DNA of 64,000 nt from an uncultured Eubacteriales bacterium (GCA_948938605.1 CARAIG010000057.1:1-64000); one strand, 5' to 3'; positions 1 to 9,618 are shown, numbered from the stretch's first letter. The notes: a model not told the origin generated them from the sequence alone. Numbers and translations: made by a program.

Positions 1-31
1 CGCAAGCGCGTGGCGCTGCGTGAGCAACATT

Positions 32-58
32 AAAAAAGCCTAGTAAGTAACTAAGCTT
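32..58 (-). terminator. Intrinsic terminator of tRNA-Ala
   Basis: On the minus strand, 8-9 bp arms (AAGCTTAGT / ACTAGGCTT, one G-U pair) enclose a 5-nt loop and are followed by a T run. It lies just downstream of the tRNA 3' end. Confidence 0.75.
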
Positions 59-63
59 TAACT

Positions 64-139
64 TGGTGGACGATAAGGGGATCGAACCCTCGACCTCTGC
101 GTTGCGAACGCAGCGCTCTACCAACTGAGCCAATCGCCC
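64..139 (-). tRNA. tRNA-Ala (anticodon CGC)
   Basis: A 76-nt cloverleaf reads on the minus strand with an encoded CCA end at 64-66. The acceptor stem GGGCGAT/ATCGTCC contains a G3:U70 wobble pair, the classical alanine identity element. The anticodon stem CTGCG/CGCAG encloses loop TTCGCAA, giving anticodon CGC for GCG codons. The TTCGATC T-loop is present. It has its own promoter (163-191) and terminator (32-58), so it appears to be a single-gene transcript. Its cognate synthetase, in a short form, is also in this window at 19384-21174. Confidence 0.96.
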
Positions 140-162
140 GTATTAATTTTTTAAGCATTAGC

Positions 163-191
163 ATTATAACACAACAAAACTCTTACCGCAA
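163..191 (-). promoter_or_regulatory. Promoter of tRNA-Ala
   Basis: On the minus strand, TTGCGG (186-191), a 17-nt spacer and TATAAT (163-168) put the start near 156, about 17 nt before the mature tRNA. The rest of 140-557 shows no convincing gene; an unsupported 67-codon ORF there has no ribosome site. Confidence 0.55.
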
Positions 192-557
192 GCATTTGCA
201 AGTAAAAATATTATCGCTATTGACAACGACAGTTGCAGTTGATATAATTTTAACACTAGTTATCATTACCGAACTTTTAATGCAAAACCCGACGGCGCAT
301 TTTACAATCGTCCTACGTATTTTAATATGCAAAATCGGTTTCCCAACTTATTCTAAGCGACGCTTTACTTTATTGCCGCAACGGCATATAATTTATTAAT
401 GTATATATGGTCAAATGTCAATATGCGGCAAGTTCGGTTTCAACAAAACGTTTTCCGTTAGCAAGTTCAATCAAGCAAGCGTTTGACGCAGTCAAGACGT
501 TACATTGATAACGGAGTGAAATTTTAAACGACTTATATATTAGTCGGAGGTGTTAAT

Positions 558-1319
558 ATGTCGGACGACATCAAACAAAATAATAAAGACGGCACACAAT
601 GTAAATTATTCGTCGTCGGCTGGACGGATTACGACAACGATTATTTCCCCGATTGTCAATTGACGGATGAAGTGTGCAATGCGGTGGCGGCGGAAGTGCG
701 CGCCAAACGCTATCTTTTCGGCGGTGACAGTCATCAGGAATATTCTGCTTGCTGCCCCGTTTTAAACAATGGCTGTTGCGCAAGGTTTTCTTGGCGCGGG
801 TGGGGTACGGTTATTGCAATGGCGTACAATTTGCGCGGACGTAACGGACAGTACGACCATATGAGCGGTTATATGGACGAAATGATAAATCCGTCCGAAA
901 TCAGTCGTCCCGTTGCCCACGTAGATTTTAGTCAAATAAAGGAAAACGGCAAAACGTACCAACTGCAAATAGCTTCGGCGCAGTACGACAATCATTGGAT
1001 TAAAAAATTCGAAGCACGTGCGGACACCGACGAATTAAAGCAAATAGTTGTCGGCGATCATCTCGACTTAAAAGTGGACGGCGAATTCGGAACGACGTTT
1101 ATCGGCAGATATAAAGTGACGGCAATTTTCCGCGGCGCAAGTTTCGAACAGGTTATAGCCGACATTGACGAGCAGTACTATGTCGATGCGGAATATTTCG
1201 GCTATTCGGACGATTTAATGCAGGACGAATTAATCGAACAGCTGTACAAGGATTATCCGCGCGAATTGACGGACAAATGCGGCGTGGTGCTGTTTAGGAT
1301 AGCGGAGTACCGCGAATAA
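558..1319 (+). CDS. Uncharacterised 253-aa protein
   Basis: I do not recognise this family. The start is supported by CGGAGGTG 6 nt upstream of ATG. The product is soluble, acidic (many Asp and Glu), with no signal peptide or membrane segment. It opens with a Trp-Thr-Asp-Tyr segment (about residues 22-26), followed by a Cys-rich stretch with two CC pairs at about 65-74 and a Gly-rich RGWGTV segment. The C-terminal half is Asp/Tyr-rich and predicted to be mixed alpha/beta. It is transcribed alone: a tRNA on the opposite strand lies upstream and an intrinsic terminator follows at once. Codon use resembles the neighbours. Function unknown. Confidence 0.8.
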   Translation: MSDDIKQNNKDGTQCKLFVVGWTDYDNDYFPDCQLTDEVCNAVAAEVRAKRYLFGGDSHQEYSACCPVLNNGCCARFSWRGWGTVIAMAYNLRGRNGQYDHMSGYMDEMINPSEISRPVAHVDFSQIKENGKTYQLQIASAQYDNHWIKKFEARADTDELKQIVVGDHLDLKVDGEFGTTFIGRYKVTAIFRGASFEQVIADIDEQYYVDAEYFGYSDDLMQDELIEQLYKDYPRELTDKCGVVLFRIAEYRE

Positions 1320-1331
1320 AACTTACATAAT

Positions 1332-1364
1332 ACGGCAAGGCAATTTTTGTCCTGCCGTTTTTAT
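1332..1364 (+). terminator. Intrinsic terminator after the 253-aa gene
   Basis: ACGGCAAGG and CCTGCCGT form a hairpin with one bulge, followed by TTTTTATTT, 12 nt after the stop codon. Confidence 0.75.
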
Positions 1365-1419
1365 TTGGTCACATAAAATTTAAATTAATATAATAAATAA
1401 AAATTATGTAACAAATCAA

Positions 1420-1448
1420 TTGATATATTGTATCTATTACTATGTAAT
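1420..1448 (+). promoter_or_regulatory. Promoter of the repeat-protein pair 1509/2261
   Basis: TTGATA (1420-1425), 17 nt, TGTAAT (1443-1448). The predicted start is about 55 nt before the ATG at 1509, which has a strong AGGAGGGT site. Confidence 0.5.
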
Positions 1449-1508
1449 CACATTCAATTAATAAAACAAATGCAAGGTTCAAGTAATTGACGACATCAGG
1501 AGGGTAAA

Positions 1509-2231
1509 ATGAAACGTGCGACATTAATTATTTGTTTGTTGCTAATATGTACAATATTATTAACGGTATTTGCAAGTTGCAAAAAGAACGATCTTGAATA
1601 TGAAGATTTTAAGTATCGAATTCACTATGAAGAAAATAATAATTATGTACGAATTGTAGACTTAACCGAACAAGGCAAACAAAAGGAAGTATTAATAATT
1701 CCTACAACCATTGAAGGTATACCTGTAAAATTTATTGAAAAACCGCATTGGTCATTATTTGGTGAAACATCTACTATTTGGCAATCAACAAAATTAAAAA
1801 AAGTATTTATACCAAGCAATATAAATATTGCTGAATGCACATTCGATGGGTGTTCCCAATTAAAGCAAATATTTATTATACTTGGAAATGATGATAAGGC
1901 GGTGTTTAATACGGTCACATTTACTCGTATGCGTGTTGATGCAGATGTACTAGTTCCAAAGGATTATTATAATTTAAATAGTAGATTCACAATTATTAAA
2001 CCGGCAAATATAAATTACTATTTTAATTACAAAAACTCAGACAATGACGGAGTATATTGGATAGACAACGTTGAACAAGGCGAGCGAATATTAGACATTC
2101 CGCCTACTGAGCCAACAAGGAAAGGCTGGACATTCGGCGGATGGTATACCGAACCAGAATGTATAAATAAATGGGAGTTTACTAATACAGTGCCTGAAAA
2201 CGGAGTGGATTTGTACGCGAAATGGCTTTAA
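1509..2231 (+). CDS. Secreted lipoprotein with C-terminal InlB-type (Flg_new) repeat
   Basis: Residues 1-24 are a lipoprotein signal: KR, a hydrophobic stretch, then lipobox FASC with lipid Cys24. Residues about 55-145 contain one or two leucine-rich-like segments of the BspA type (an 'IP...I' strand then 'F.GCSQLKQIFI'). Residues about 190-240 are one InlB/Listeria-Bacteroides repeat, recognisable by GWTFGGWYTEPEC and the closing 'DLYAKW'. A membrane-anchored surface protein is expected. The gene is AT-richer than the downstream housekeeping genes. It lies 29 nt before the large lipase-like repeat protein, which carries the same repeat families, so the two are probably co-transcribed. Adhesion or surface binding is inference. 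Confidence 0.85.
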   Translation: MKRATLIICLLLICTILLTVFASCKKNDLEYEDFKYRIHYEENNNYVRIVDLTEQGKQKEVLIIPTTIEGIPVKFIEKPHWSLFGETSTIWQSTKLKKVFIPSNINIAECTFDGCSQLKQIFIILGNDDKAVFNTVTFTRMRVDADVLVPKDYYNLNSRFTIIKPANINYYFNYKNSDNDGVYWIDNVEQGERILDIPPTEPTRKGWTFGGWYTEPECINKWEFTNTVPENGVDLYAKWL

Positions 2232-2260
2232 AAGCATAAACAAACAAAAAGGGGTTACTT

Positions 2261-5200
2261 ATGAAAAATAAAAAACTATTTGCAATGGCAACGTTAATTG
2301 TGGCAATCGTCATATTAAGTTCACTAACCGTAACGGCATTGGCATTTACAGGTTATGAAGCGTTTGAACCTACAAGGTTAGACGAATTGTACACTGCGAC
2401 AAATACATATAAATGTACAAACGTCGACAGTGAAAACCGTGCTGTTACGTTCGATTTGGAAAACAAACGCAATGTTCAAGTAATGGATACTACGCAGATA
2501 ACTGTTTTAACGCACGGTTTGGGCGGAAATGCCGGTGCTTGGAGCAATGCTTATTCAAAAGATAACGCCGACGCAACATTTGCTTATGACGAAGATTCTA
2601 TTATAAATAAAATAAGAGAAAAAGCCGGTGATGCAAATGTGTATTGGGCTAAAATGACAGATATTCAAACACCTAATATAGATGAAAACGCTAATATAAA
2701 CGAACTCTATTTTACTTTATATAATATTACTTATGTTGATAACGGGGAATACTTAGACAATCCTAATGCTTATGCAGAAGATAAAATTTCGGACATTTCT
2801 AAGCACATAATAATTGTTTTTGAAGCAAATGAACCAAGCAAAAGCAACGACAGCGTGTATTTTGAATTTAACTATATGTTAAGCAAAATTATATACGACG
2901 TTATGTTGCTTAACGGCGGCATATTGCCAAAAGTTAATTTGATAGGTCACAGCAGGGGCGGACTTACCAATATGCAGTATGCGTTGGATCATCCCGATAT
3001 TGTAGATTCGTTAATAAGTTTCGGTACTCCGTATTTCGGGACAACTACGGGGAAACTATCGGCAATTATGGGCGAAAGCGAAGGACTTACTTCGATATTG
3101 GATCCTGAAATTTTTTCCGATTACAGTAAGCGTTGGAATGACGATTATACAAGACTGTATAAAAATATAAATGCCGTTGCTTTGGCGGGATATTCTTCGT
3201 TAACTTTTTTGGGCGAAGCCGTATTGAATGACGTAAGCGATTTTTTTGATGATTTTCCCGATATCCAACCCGCAATAGACAAGTTAATGGATGTACTTAC
3301 TGCAATTAAAATTTCTTCTATGCTCAATACTCCGTTGGTTGACATTGGGTTGGCTAGGATTACGGAAGTTTTTGAAATTTTCTTTCCAAGTTCGGTAGCC
3401 GTTTCGTTGGCGGAAGCGTTTTTTCAGGAAATTAATCTCGATTGGCATCCGCCGTTTGTATCTTGGTATAACGATATCTGTGTGAATTTGGAATCGCAAT
3501 TGGCAATGAGCAATATAAACATATATGGCGGATTTACATATTTCGGATTTAAACACAGGACTAGGTATTTCGGCGAAGGTGACGGAACGGATTTTTACAA
3601 GGTGGCAACAAAAAATGTGCCGGTGCCGCACAATTTGGAACCGAGAGACGCCAAAATGATTAAATGGGCTGTGGACGAAATTGACGTAGGGTTCGGCAAA
3701 CCGAACGGATTTACATATACAGTTAATGAAAGCGGCAGTGTGTCGATAGACGGTTATGTAGGCAGTGCTATTTCCGTAGTTACAATTCCGCAAAGCATAA
3801 ATAACAAACCTGTTACTGAAATTGCGCCGTACGCTTTTGAAGGTATTTTAGACGAATTGGAAGTTAAGTCGGTGTATGTGCCCGACACGATTCAAAAAAT
3901 AGGCGAAGGTGCGTTTGCCAACAACAAATTGTTGGAAAACGTCTTGTTTGGCGAAAGTAGTTGCGTCAAACAAATTGGGTCGTTTGCTTTTGCAAATTGT
4001 GAAAAATTAAACGGAATTACAATTCCGCAAACAGTGACGGAACTTGGTGATTCGGCATTTTATGGTTGTTGTTCAATTGACGCTTACGATGTCGCCGAAG
4101 AAAATGCAAACTATATATCCGATAACGGCGTTATTTATACAAAAGGGCAAAGCGGCAACATAGGTTCGGTTTTGATATCTTATCCGATGGGAAAGGCAGA
4201 CCAAGTTTTTAGTGTGCCTAGCACAGTTACCGAGATAAGCGCTTTTGCATTTTACGGAAGCCGACTTGAAAGCATAAATCTTAACAATGTAATTATGGTT
4301 CGCGATTTTGCTTTTTATAATTGCGACAATTTGTCTGTCATTAACGGTTCAAATGTCAAGTATGTTGAAAACGGCGCTTTGCAGGGAACGGCTTGGCTAA
4401 ACGGTAAAATTGCACAGTCGCAGGACTTTATATCGTTGGGACAAGCTTTATACCGTTACGACGGCGCAGATGAAAATATTGTGCTGGACGGCTATGTCAG
4501 CGTCACTCCTATGGCATTTGCAGGAAATTGCAATATTAAAACGGTGACTGTTTGCAACGGAATGACGACATTGGGCGAAATGGCGTTTTACGAATGTTGT
4601 AATTTGCAAACTGTTTACATAAGCAATAGTAACAATCTTGTTTTTGTAGGGTCGAACACTTTTGAAAATAACGCGAACGGAAGGTTAATTTATATTCCCG
4701 CTTGTTTAAAAGGGGAATACGACGTTAACGAAATTTGGCAAAAATACGATACGTCTGTACATCAAACCAACATAAATTACAATTTGGACGGCGGAACAAT
4801 TGAAAATGACAATTACTTAACGGCAATAAGTTACGGCGGTTTTGTTGATTTGCCCGTTCCCGTTAAGGAACATTATGTATTTGCAGGTTGGTTCGTTGAC
4901 GAAGACTGCACTTTGCAGCAATTGGTTGACGGAACTCAATGGTTGTCGTACGACGGCGAAGTTAATTTATATGCCAAATGGGTTCCTGTAAACTACACAG
5001 TTACGCTCGATTTACAGGACGAAGCGCAAACAAAGCAAATGCTTGACTATGCTTACGGACAAGCAGTTCAATTGCCCGTTGCCGAACGCAAAGGGTATAT
5101 ATTCGGCGGTTGGTTTTACGACAAGCAATTAAATCAATCGGTAGGGGACGAATTGAGCAACGCTGCAAGCGGTGATTTTACGCTATATGCAAAATGGATA

Positions 5201-7573
5201 GCAAAAACTTATACCGTTACATACGACTTGGGCTTTGAAAATACAAGCGAAATCGAAGCGTTTGAAACGCAAACGACGGTTACGTATAACCAACCGTACA
5301 GTTTGCAGGTGCTTAACAGGGATAAATACTATTTTAACGGTTGGAAAGCTTATGACGGCACATTTTATTGTCAGCAGGACGGAACGTCGTGTTTTGCCGT
5401 TTGGCAATACGACGGGGATATTACGCTCAAAGCCGATTGGACGGGTTGGAGTTATTACATAAAAATTTCTAATGACGGTAAAGTTACTTGGGTTACCGAT
5501 GAAAGTAAATTTGACTCTTACAAAAGCCCGATAGAATACGGAACGGAGTTGGAAACGCCCGATAAACTTGCCGAACAGTTTAACCCTGACGATGTAAGCC
5601 TTAAAGAAGGACATAGGTTTAAATATTTTGTTAAATCTCTCGACTCGACAGCGCCGATAGGCAATTGGAGCGAATTGTACGACCGAATTACGCAAGACGG
5701 CTGCATAATAGAAATTTATCCGTACTTTGTCAAGGAGCGTAATTTCACTTTGGACTTTTTGGGTTACGCCACACAGCCCAATGTCAATCCTTTTGTTTCC
5801 GATTACGGAGCGGAAATAACTTATTTTACGCCGACAAAAATCGGTCATACTTTCCGGTGTTGGAAAGTAGCGGGCACTGATATCGCTTCAAGTAATGCAA
5901 GGTTTGACGGCACGTATTTGGCTGCTGGCAATGTATTTAATTATGCTACAATGCCCGATTTGTCTATTAATACCGAAGAAGAAGGCGTACATATTTATTT
6001 GATAGCGGTATTTACGCCTAATACATACGTTATAACTTTGAATACTGCATACGGCACATTAAGTAATTCTAAATTGTCAATTGATTACGATACAAAAAAA
6101 ACCTTGGAAGCATTGCGTGTTACGGGCAGGACTTTTAACGGTTGGTATACTGCTAACGGAACTAAAATAGCCGATAAAGACGGCAATATGCTTAGCAATT
6201 GGCGGTTTGTGCAGGATACGGATTTGTATGCCGATTGGACTGCGATTGTGTATACTGTCAGTTATATCGGCGGATATACGAACAACAACAAAACAACATT
6301 TACCGTTGACGATTTGCCGTTTAATTTGAGTAATCCTACGCGCAGCGGTTACCGATTTATGGGTTGGTATACATCAAGTTCGTACAGCACCAGAGTGTAT
6401 ACGGTTAATGCCGTAGGGAATAAAACGTTATATGCAAAATGGGCGGAAATATTTACCGTTTCGTTTAACAGCAACAGCGGTTCCGCTTGTTCGCCCGTAC
6501 AGGGAATAAGCGGCGAAGTCATAACGCTGCCTACTTCCGTCAAGGGCGGATACAAAGGTACTTGGTCATATTGGGGATATTTAACAAACAGCTCGGACAA
6601 GTCCAACTTTGGTCTTGAATATACAATAGGTGCAAGCAATACAACTTTTATGGCGTCGTGGAAGGAAAAAACCACCAAGGAATGTTACAATGCTTCGGTT
6701 GGGGCATACGAAATTTACACATATAATCAATTGAACGGAATTCGCGATTTAAACCGTACGGGCACTCCGGGCGGAAATTATTTAAATGTGAATATTTCTT
6801 TGAAAAGCGATATTAAATTAGTGAACAATTGGATTCCGATCGATGCTAATTATAGTGGCACTTTCAATGGTAATTATTACAAAATAACTGGAATGAAAAT
6901 TGTAATATCGGGAACTGGGTATTACGGTTTGTTTACTATATTAGATGAATACGGAACGGTAAAAAATTTGAATTTTGAAGACGTAAACATAAAAAATTCT
7001 ATAACTGACGATCAGTTTAGTCAAAATTATTCGGATTTTGAAACAGTATGCGTTGGTGTTGTTGCTGGATATAGTAACGGCAGTATAATGAAATGTACTG
7101 TGGCATCAGGTGTGATTGATGTTACATTGCGCCATTCTTTGGTAGGGGGCATTGCCGGGTTTTCTAATGGTGTCGTCTTGAATTGTATTAATAAAGGCGC
7201 TCATGTGTCTGGTTATGGTATTATCGGTGGTATAGCTGGCGCTAACAGTGCTTATGGAAATGTTGAACTGTGTTACAATTACGCCAATGTTACTTATACT
7301 TATTACAAGGAAAGCGGTTGTGCCGCAGGCATTGTAGGGAAAAATCTCAATGGCGCAACTGTTACAAATTGTAAAAACTATGGCACAATAATTTATAGCG
7401 GAAAATATACTTGGAATGCGAACATCAGACCATGTATTGCACAAATTGTAGGATGGAAAGTTGGCGGTTCATTAAACGGAAATGTATGTAACGGCAGTTG
7501 TAGTTTTGACAATATGACTATCGGTCAAAAAACATATTGCAGTAGCGGCGAAGTCGGCAGAACGGGTGCATAA
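2261..7573 (+). CDS. Giant secreted protein: lipase-like head, BspA-like LRRs, InlB repeats, GLUG-like tail
   Basis: 1770 aa. Residues 1-28 are a signal peptide. Residues about 80-480 resemble an alpha/beta-hydrolase/lipase: THGLGG oxyanion-type motif near 85 and nucleophile elbow GHSRGG with Ser231, followed by SFGTPYFG as in triacylglycerol lipases and PGAP1-like proteins. Residues about 490-830 are BspA-type leucine-rich repeats ('IP..V..I...AF..C..L..V.I'). Residues about 840-1460 contain several InlB-type repeats ending in 'LYAKW/ADW'. Residues about 1480-1770 have GLUG-like beta-helix units (GGIAG, GIVG motifs). No LPXTG motif or C-terminal membrane anchor is visible at the end, so it may be released or bound non-covalently. 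ATG is preceded by AAGGGG. Enzymatic activity on lipids is inference. Confidence 0.88.
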   Translation: MKNKKLFAMATLIVAIVILSSLTVTALAFTGYEAFEPTRLDELYTATNTYKCTNVDSENRAVTFDLENKRNVQVMDTTQITVLTHGLGGNAGAWSNAYSKDNADATFAYDEDSIINKIREKAGDANVYWAKMTDIQTPNIDENANINELYFTLYNITYVDNGEYLDNPNAYAEDKISDISKHIIIVFEANEPSKSNDSVYFEFNYMLSKIIYDVMLLNGGILPKVNLIGHSRGGLTNMQYALDHPDIVDSLISFGTPYFGTTTGKLSAIMGESEGLTSILDPEIFSDYSKRWNDDYTRLYKNINAVALAGYSSLTFLGEAVLNDVSDFFDDFPDIQPAIDKLMDVLTAIKISSMLNTPLVDIGLARITEVFEIFFPSSVAVSLAEAFFQEINLDWHPPFVSWYNDICVNLESQLAMSNINIYGGFTYFGFKHRTRYFGEGDGTDFYKVATKNVPVPHNLEPRDAKMIKWAVDEIDVGFGKPNGFTYTVNESGSVSIDGYVGSAISVVTIPQSINNKPVTEIAPYAFEGILDELEVKSVYVPDTIQKIGEGAFANNKLLENVLFGESSCVKQIGSFAFANCEKLNGITIPQTVTELGDSAFYGCCSIDAYDVAEENANYISDNGVIYTKGQSGNIGSVLISYPMGKADQVFSVPSTVTEISAFAFYGSRLESINLNNVIMVRDFAFYNCDNLSVINGSNVKYVENGALQGTAWLNGKIAQSQDFISLGQALYRYDGADENIVLDGYVSVTPMAFAGNCNIKTVTVCNGMTTLGEMAFYECCNLQTVYISNSNNLVFVGSNTFENNANGRLIYIPACLKGEYDVNEIWQKYDTSVHQTNINYNLDGGTIENDNYLTAISYGGFVDLPVPVKEHYVFAGWFVDEDCTLQQLVDGTQWLSYDGEVNLYAKWVPVNYTVTLDLQDEAQTKQMLDYAYGQAVQLPVAERKGYIFGGWFYDKQLNQSVGDELSNAASGDFTLYAKWIAKTYTVTYDLGFENTSEIEAFETQTTVTYNQPYSLQVLNRDKYYFNGWKAYDGTFYCQQDGTSCFAVWQYDGDITLKADWTGWSYYIKISNDGKVTWVTDESKFDSYKSPIEYGTELETPDKLAEQFNPDDVSLKEGHRFKYFVKSLDSTAPIGNWSELYDRITQDGCIIEIYPYFVKERNFTLDFLGYATQPNVNPFVSDYGAEITYFTPTKIGHTFRCWKVAGTDIASSNARFDGTYLAAGNVFNYATMPDLSINTEEEGVHIYLIAVFTPNTYVITLNTAYGTLSNSKLSIDYDTKKTLEALRVTGRTFNGWYTANGTKIADKDGNMLSNWRFVQDTDLYADWTAIVYTVSYIGGYTNNNKTTFTVDDLPFNLSNPTRSGYRFMGWYTSSSYSTRVYTVNAVGNKTLYAKWAEIFTVSFNSNSGSACSPVQGISGEVITLPTSVKGGYKGTWSYWGYLTNSSDKSNFGLEYTIGASNTTFMASWKEKTTKECYNASVGAYEIYTYNQLNGIRDLNRTGTPGGNYLNVNISLKSDIKLVNNWIPIDANYSGTFNGNYYKITGMKIVISGTGYYGLFTILDEYGTVKNLNFEDVNIKNSITDDQFSQNYSDFETVCVGVVAGYSNGSIMKCTVASGVIDVTLRHSLVGGIAGFSNGVVLNCINKGAHVSGYGIIGGIAGANSAYGNVELCYNYANVTYTYYKESGCAAGIVGKNLNGATVTNCKNYGTIIYSGKYTWNANIRPCIAQIVGWKVGGSLNGNVCNGSCSFDNMTIGQKTYCSSGEVGRTGA

Positions 7574-7597
7574 AGCAATTTTTGCTTAATTAATAAT

Positions 7598-7636
7598 ACG
7601 GGCGTGTTGAATTTGTTTCAATGCGCCCGTTTTTTA
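7598..7636 (+). terminator. Intrinsic terminator after the 1770-aa gene
   Basis: ACGGGCG...CGCCCGT perfect arms, with an inner TTGAA/TTCAA extension, followed by TTTTTT. Confidence 0.9.
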
Positions 7637-7655
7637 ATAAAAATTGTAAAACAGT

Positions 7656-7687
7656 TTGCAACAAAATGACAAAACGGCTTGTTTAAT
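7656..7687 (+). promoter_or_regulatory. Candidate autoregulated ECF promoter of the sigma gene
   Basis: TTGCAACAAAA at 7656-7666 and TTGTTTAAT at 7679-7687 make a two-part element. The same two parts, with one more base between them, recur at 9586-9618 upstream of the third gene of the unit. GCAAC-type -35 boxes are typical of ECF sigma factors. Recognition by this sigma factor is inference. Confidence 0.4.
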
Positions 7688-7703
7688 GTATGATAGGTAT
7701 ACT

Positions 7704-8216
7704 ATGCAGGACAGACAAATCGATCAACTTTTACAACTGATAGCAACGGGCGATAACGATGCATTCGAAACGCTGTATCGGCAAACAAGCCGCGGCGTGT
7801 TCGCTTTTGTTTACTCGTATTTAAAAAATTATCAAGACAGCGAAGACGCATTGCAGACGGTGTATATCAAAGTAAAACTAAATGTTAACCAATACAGGCA
7901 AGGCACAAACGCCCGCGCTTGGATGCTTCAAATTGCCAAGAATACCGCGCTTAACGAATTGAAAAAGCGCAAACCGCTCGAACAGTTAACGACAGATATT
8001 CCGCAAAACGACTCGTCGCGCAAAATGGACATAACCGACATTATAAACAAAACCTTAGACGAAGACGAACGGCAAATTGTTGTATTTCACGTGTTGTGGG
8101 GATACAAGCACCGCGAAATAGCGCAAATATTAAATTGTCCTACGGGTACCGTTACGTCTAAGTATAAACGCAGCTTACAAAAAATGAAACAGGCTTTAAA
8201 GGAGGCGGCAATATGA
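7704..8216 (+). CDS. ECF-family RNA polymerase sigma factor
   Basis: 170 aa. Residues about 10-80 form sigma region 2 (DAFETLYRQTSRGVFAFVY, then the DAEDALQ-like 'SEDALQTVY'). Residues about 110-165 form sigma region 4 with a helix-turn-helix ('YKHREIAQILNCPTGTVTSKYKRSL'-like segment; key residues HREIA and GTVTS). I chose ATG 7704; two upstream in-frame starts (7656 TTG, 7686 ATG) would add residues that do not look like sigma region 2 and would overlap the candidate promoter. No clear Shine-Dalgarno is visible, consistent with a very short leader. It overlaps the next gene by ATGA, the usual sigma/anti-sigma coupling. Confidence 0.93.
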   Translation: MQDRQIDQLLQLIATGDNDAFETLYRQTSRGVFAFVYSYLKNYQDSEDALQTVYIKVKLNVNQYRQGTNARAWMLQIAKNTALNELKKRKPLEQLTTDIPQNDSSRKMDITDIINKTLDEDERQIVVFHVLWGYKHREIAQILNCPTGTVTSKYKRSLQKMKQALKEAAI

Positions 8217-9574
8217 AATCGTGGAAGAATTTGTGGAAAGCGGAACTGGATAACGCTACGCCCAAACTGCGTCAAGACGTAAAAGATCAGCCTATTAACG
8301 TTGCAACAATTCCAAACGGCAAGCCCGCCCGCGTTGCGGTGTACAAGCGCAAGCCGTTTATGTACGGTGTGGCTTCGGCGGTAGCAGCAGTGCTTATTGC
8401 AATAGTGTTGTGCGCAACTTTAATTCCCGTAAGCGGCAATGTTGACACGTTTGCATTTGTAGTGGAAGTAAATCCCGCAGTGACAATATCTACCGATTGC
8501 AACGGTAAGGTTACGGGGATAGTTTCGTCAAATGCGGATGCCGACGTAATTTTGTCCGATGCCGCAACGGTAAACGGTTTAAAGGGCAATCCGATAGACG
8601 AAGTAATTAAATGGTACGTCGACCAAACCGCTCAATTGGGCTACTTGGATACGGAAAACGTCAAAGCGGTGCGTATTACAACTGTAAATGACGGCGACAA
8701 ACTGTTGTCAAAAGTAACGGACACCGTTGAAAAGTATTTTATCGATAACGGTTTAAAGTCTGTTGTTATTGCCGACATAGTGGATTTAACCGCCTTTGCC
8801 GAACGCAGTAAAATTGACGTTACAAACAGCATAAAGGCTGTTACGGACTGCGTGCAAAGTTTTGAACCTATTTTCCGCAACCGTAATGCGGACGGTTTAA
8901 GCAAGGACGAATTGCAGCAAATTTACAAGGACTGTTTGTCTGCCGACGTTTTCGTTAAAAGTCTAGGCGATTATTTAAACGGCATAATAGACAAAATCGA
9001 GCAAAACGAACGGGACGTACGCAACCTGTACGAACTTAACAGCCAAATAATGTTTCACCCCGATAACTGCGCTATCGTAAAAGACTATTGGAATGTTAAA
9101 ACGTTTTTAAAGTACTTCGATTTCGGCGAAGAATTTGCCGCCCTTGTAAAGGAAATGGACGACAAAGTTGCTTTGTACAACAATACTTACGGTAGCGATA
9201 TGACCGACGTCGTGGACTTGTATTATGCGGTTAAAATGTACGATATAATTTCGGCGCAGGATTTGCGCGGTATATTGCAGTTTTTTAACAGTGACTTTTT
9301 AACTTCCCATATCGAATGGTTGACGGATATTATCCGTTCGGTAAGTATCGATACGTCCTTTGCGGAAATTACTTCTTTGCCAAATACTGTTGAGGAATTT
9401 GTAGATAAAGTACGTGATATGGTTGAATTGGAACGCACTTCCCGCGCAAAGCAGTTTGAGGAAATCTACAACAGCGTCCGCGACAAAATGTCCCGTTCGG
9501 ACTACGACAAATTTAAATCGGGTTTGTTCGGACAATACGCTTCGACGGACGAAATGTGGAACAATTTAAAATAA
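8213..9574 (+). CDS. Membrane anti-sigma factor with RsgI-like middle domain
   Basis: 453 aa. A cytoplasmic N-terminus of about 48 residues is followed by one transmembrane helix at about 49-72. An extracytoplasmic domain at about 79-190 matches the middle domain of RsgI anti-sigma factors: 'VVEVNPAVTISTDCNGKVTG' with Asn87-Pro88, then 'NGLKGNPIDEVIKWYVDQTAQLGYL'-type helix. In known RsgI proteins this domain is self-cleaved at the Asn-Pro bond and starts regulated release of the sigma factor. The rest (about 200-453) is alpha-helical without recognised domains. The cytoplasmic part is not an obvious RsgI_N or zinc anti-sigma domain. Start codon overlaps the sigma gene; GGAGG is 7 nt upstream. 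Role as anti-sigma is inferred from order, topology and domain. Confidence 0.8.
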   Translation: MKSWKNLWKAELDNATPKLRQDVKDQPINVATIPNGKPARVAVYKRKPFMYGVASAVAAVLIAIVLCATLIPVSGNVDTFAFVVEVNPAVTISTDCNGKVTGIVSSNADADVILSDAATVNGLKGNPIDEVIKWYVDQTAQLGYLDTENVKAVRITTVNDGDKLLSKVTDTVEKYFIDNGLKSVVIADIVDLTAFAERSKIDVTNSIKAVTDCVQSFEPIFRNRNADGLSKDELQQIYKDCLSADVFVKSLGDYLNGIIDKIEQNERDVRNLYELNSQIMFHPDNCAIVKDYWNVKTFLKYFDFGEEFAALVKEMDDKVALYNNTYGSDMTDVVDLYYAVKMYDIISAQDLRGILQFFNSDFLTSHIEWLTDIIRSVSIDTSFAEITSLPNTVEEFVDKVRDMVELERTSRAKQFEEIYNSVRDKMSRSDYDKFKSGLFGQYASTDEMWNNLK

Positions 9575-9585
9575 TTTTAAAACAA

Positions 9586-9618
9586 TTGCAACAAAACGTA
9601 CGATCCCCGTTGTTTAAT
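9586..9618 (+). promoter_or_regulatory. Candidate ECF promoter upstream of the RsgI-domain lipoprotein
   Basis: TTGCAACAAAA (9586-9596) and TTGTTTAAT (9610-9618) repeat the element at 7656-7687. It lies in the 95-nt gap before the ATG at 9670, which would allow separate expression of the third gene. Confidence 0.35.

Noticed and set aside
196..399. 67-codon + strand ORF
   Set aside because: No ribosome site, lies over the tRNA promoter side, and composition does not resemble the coding genes.
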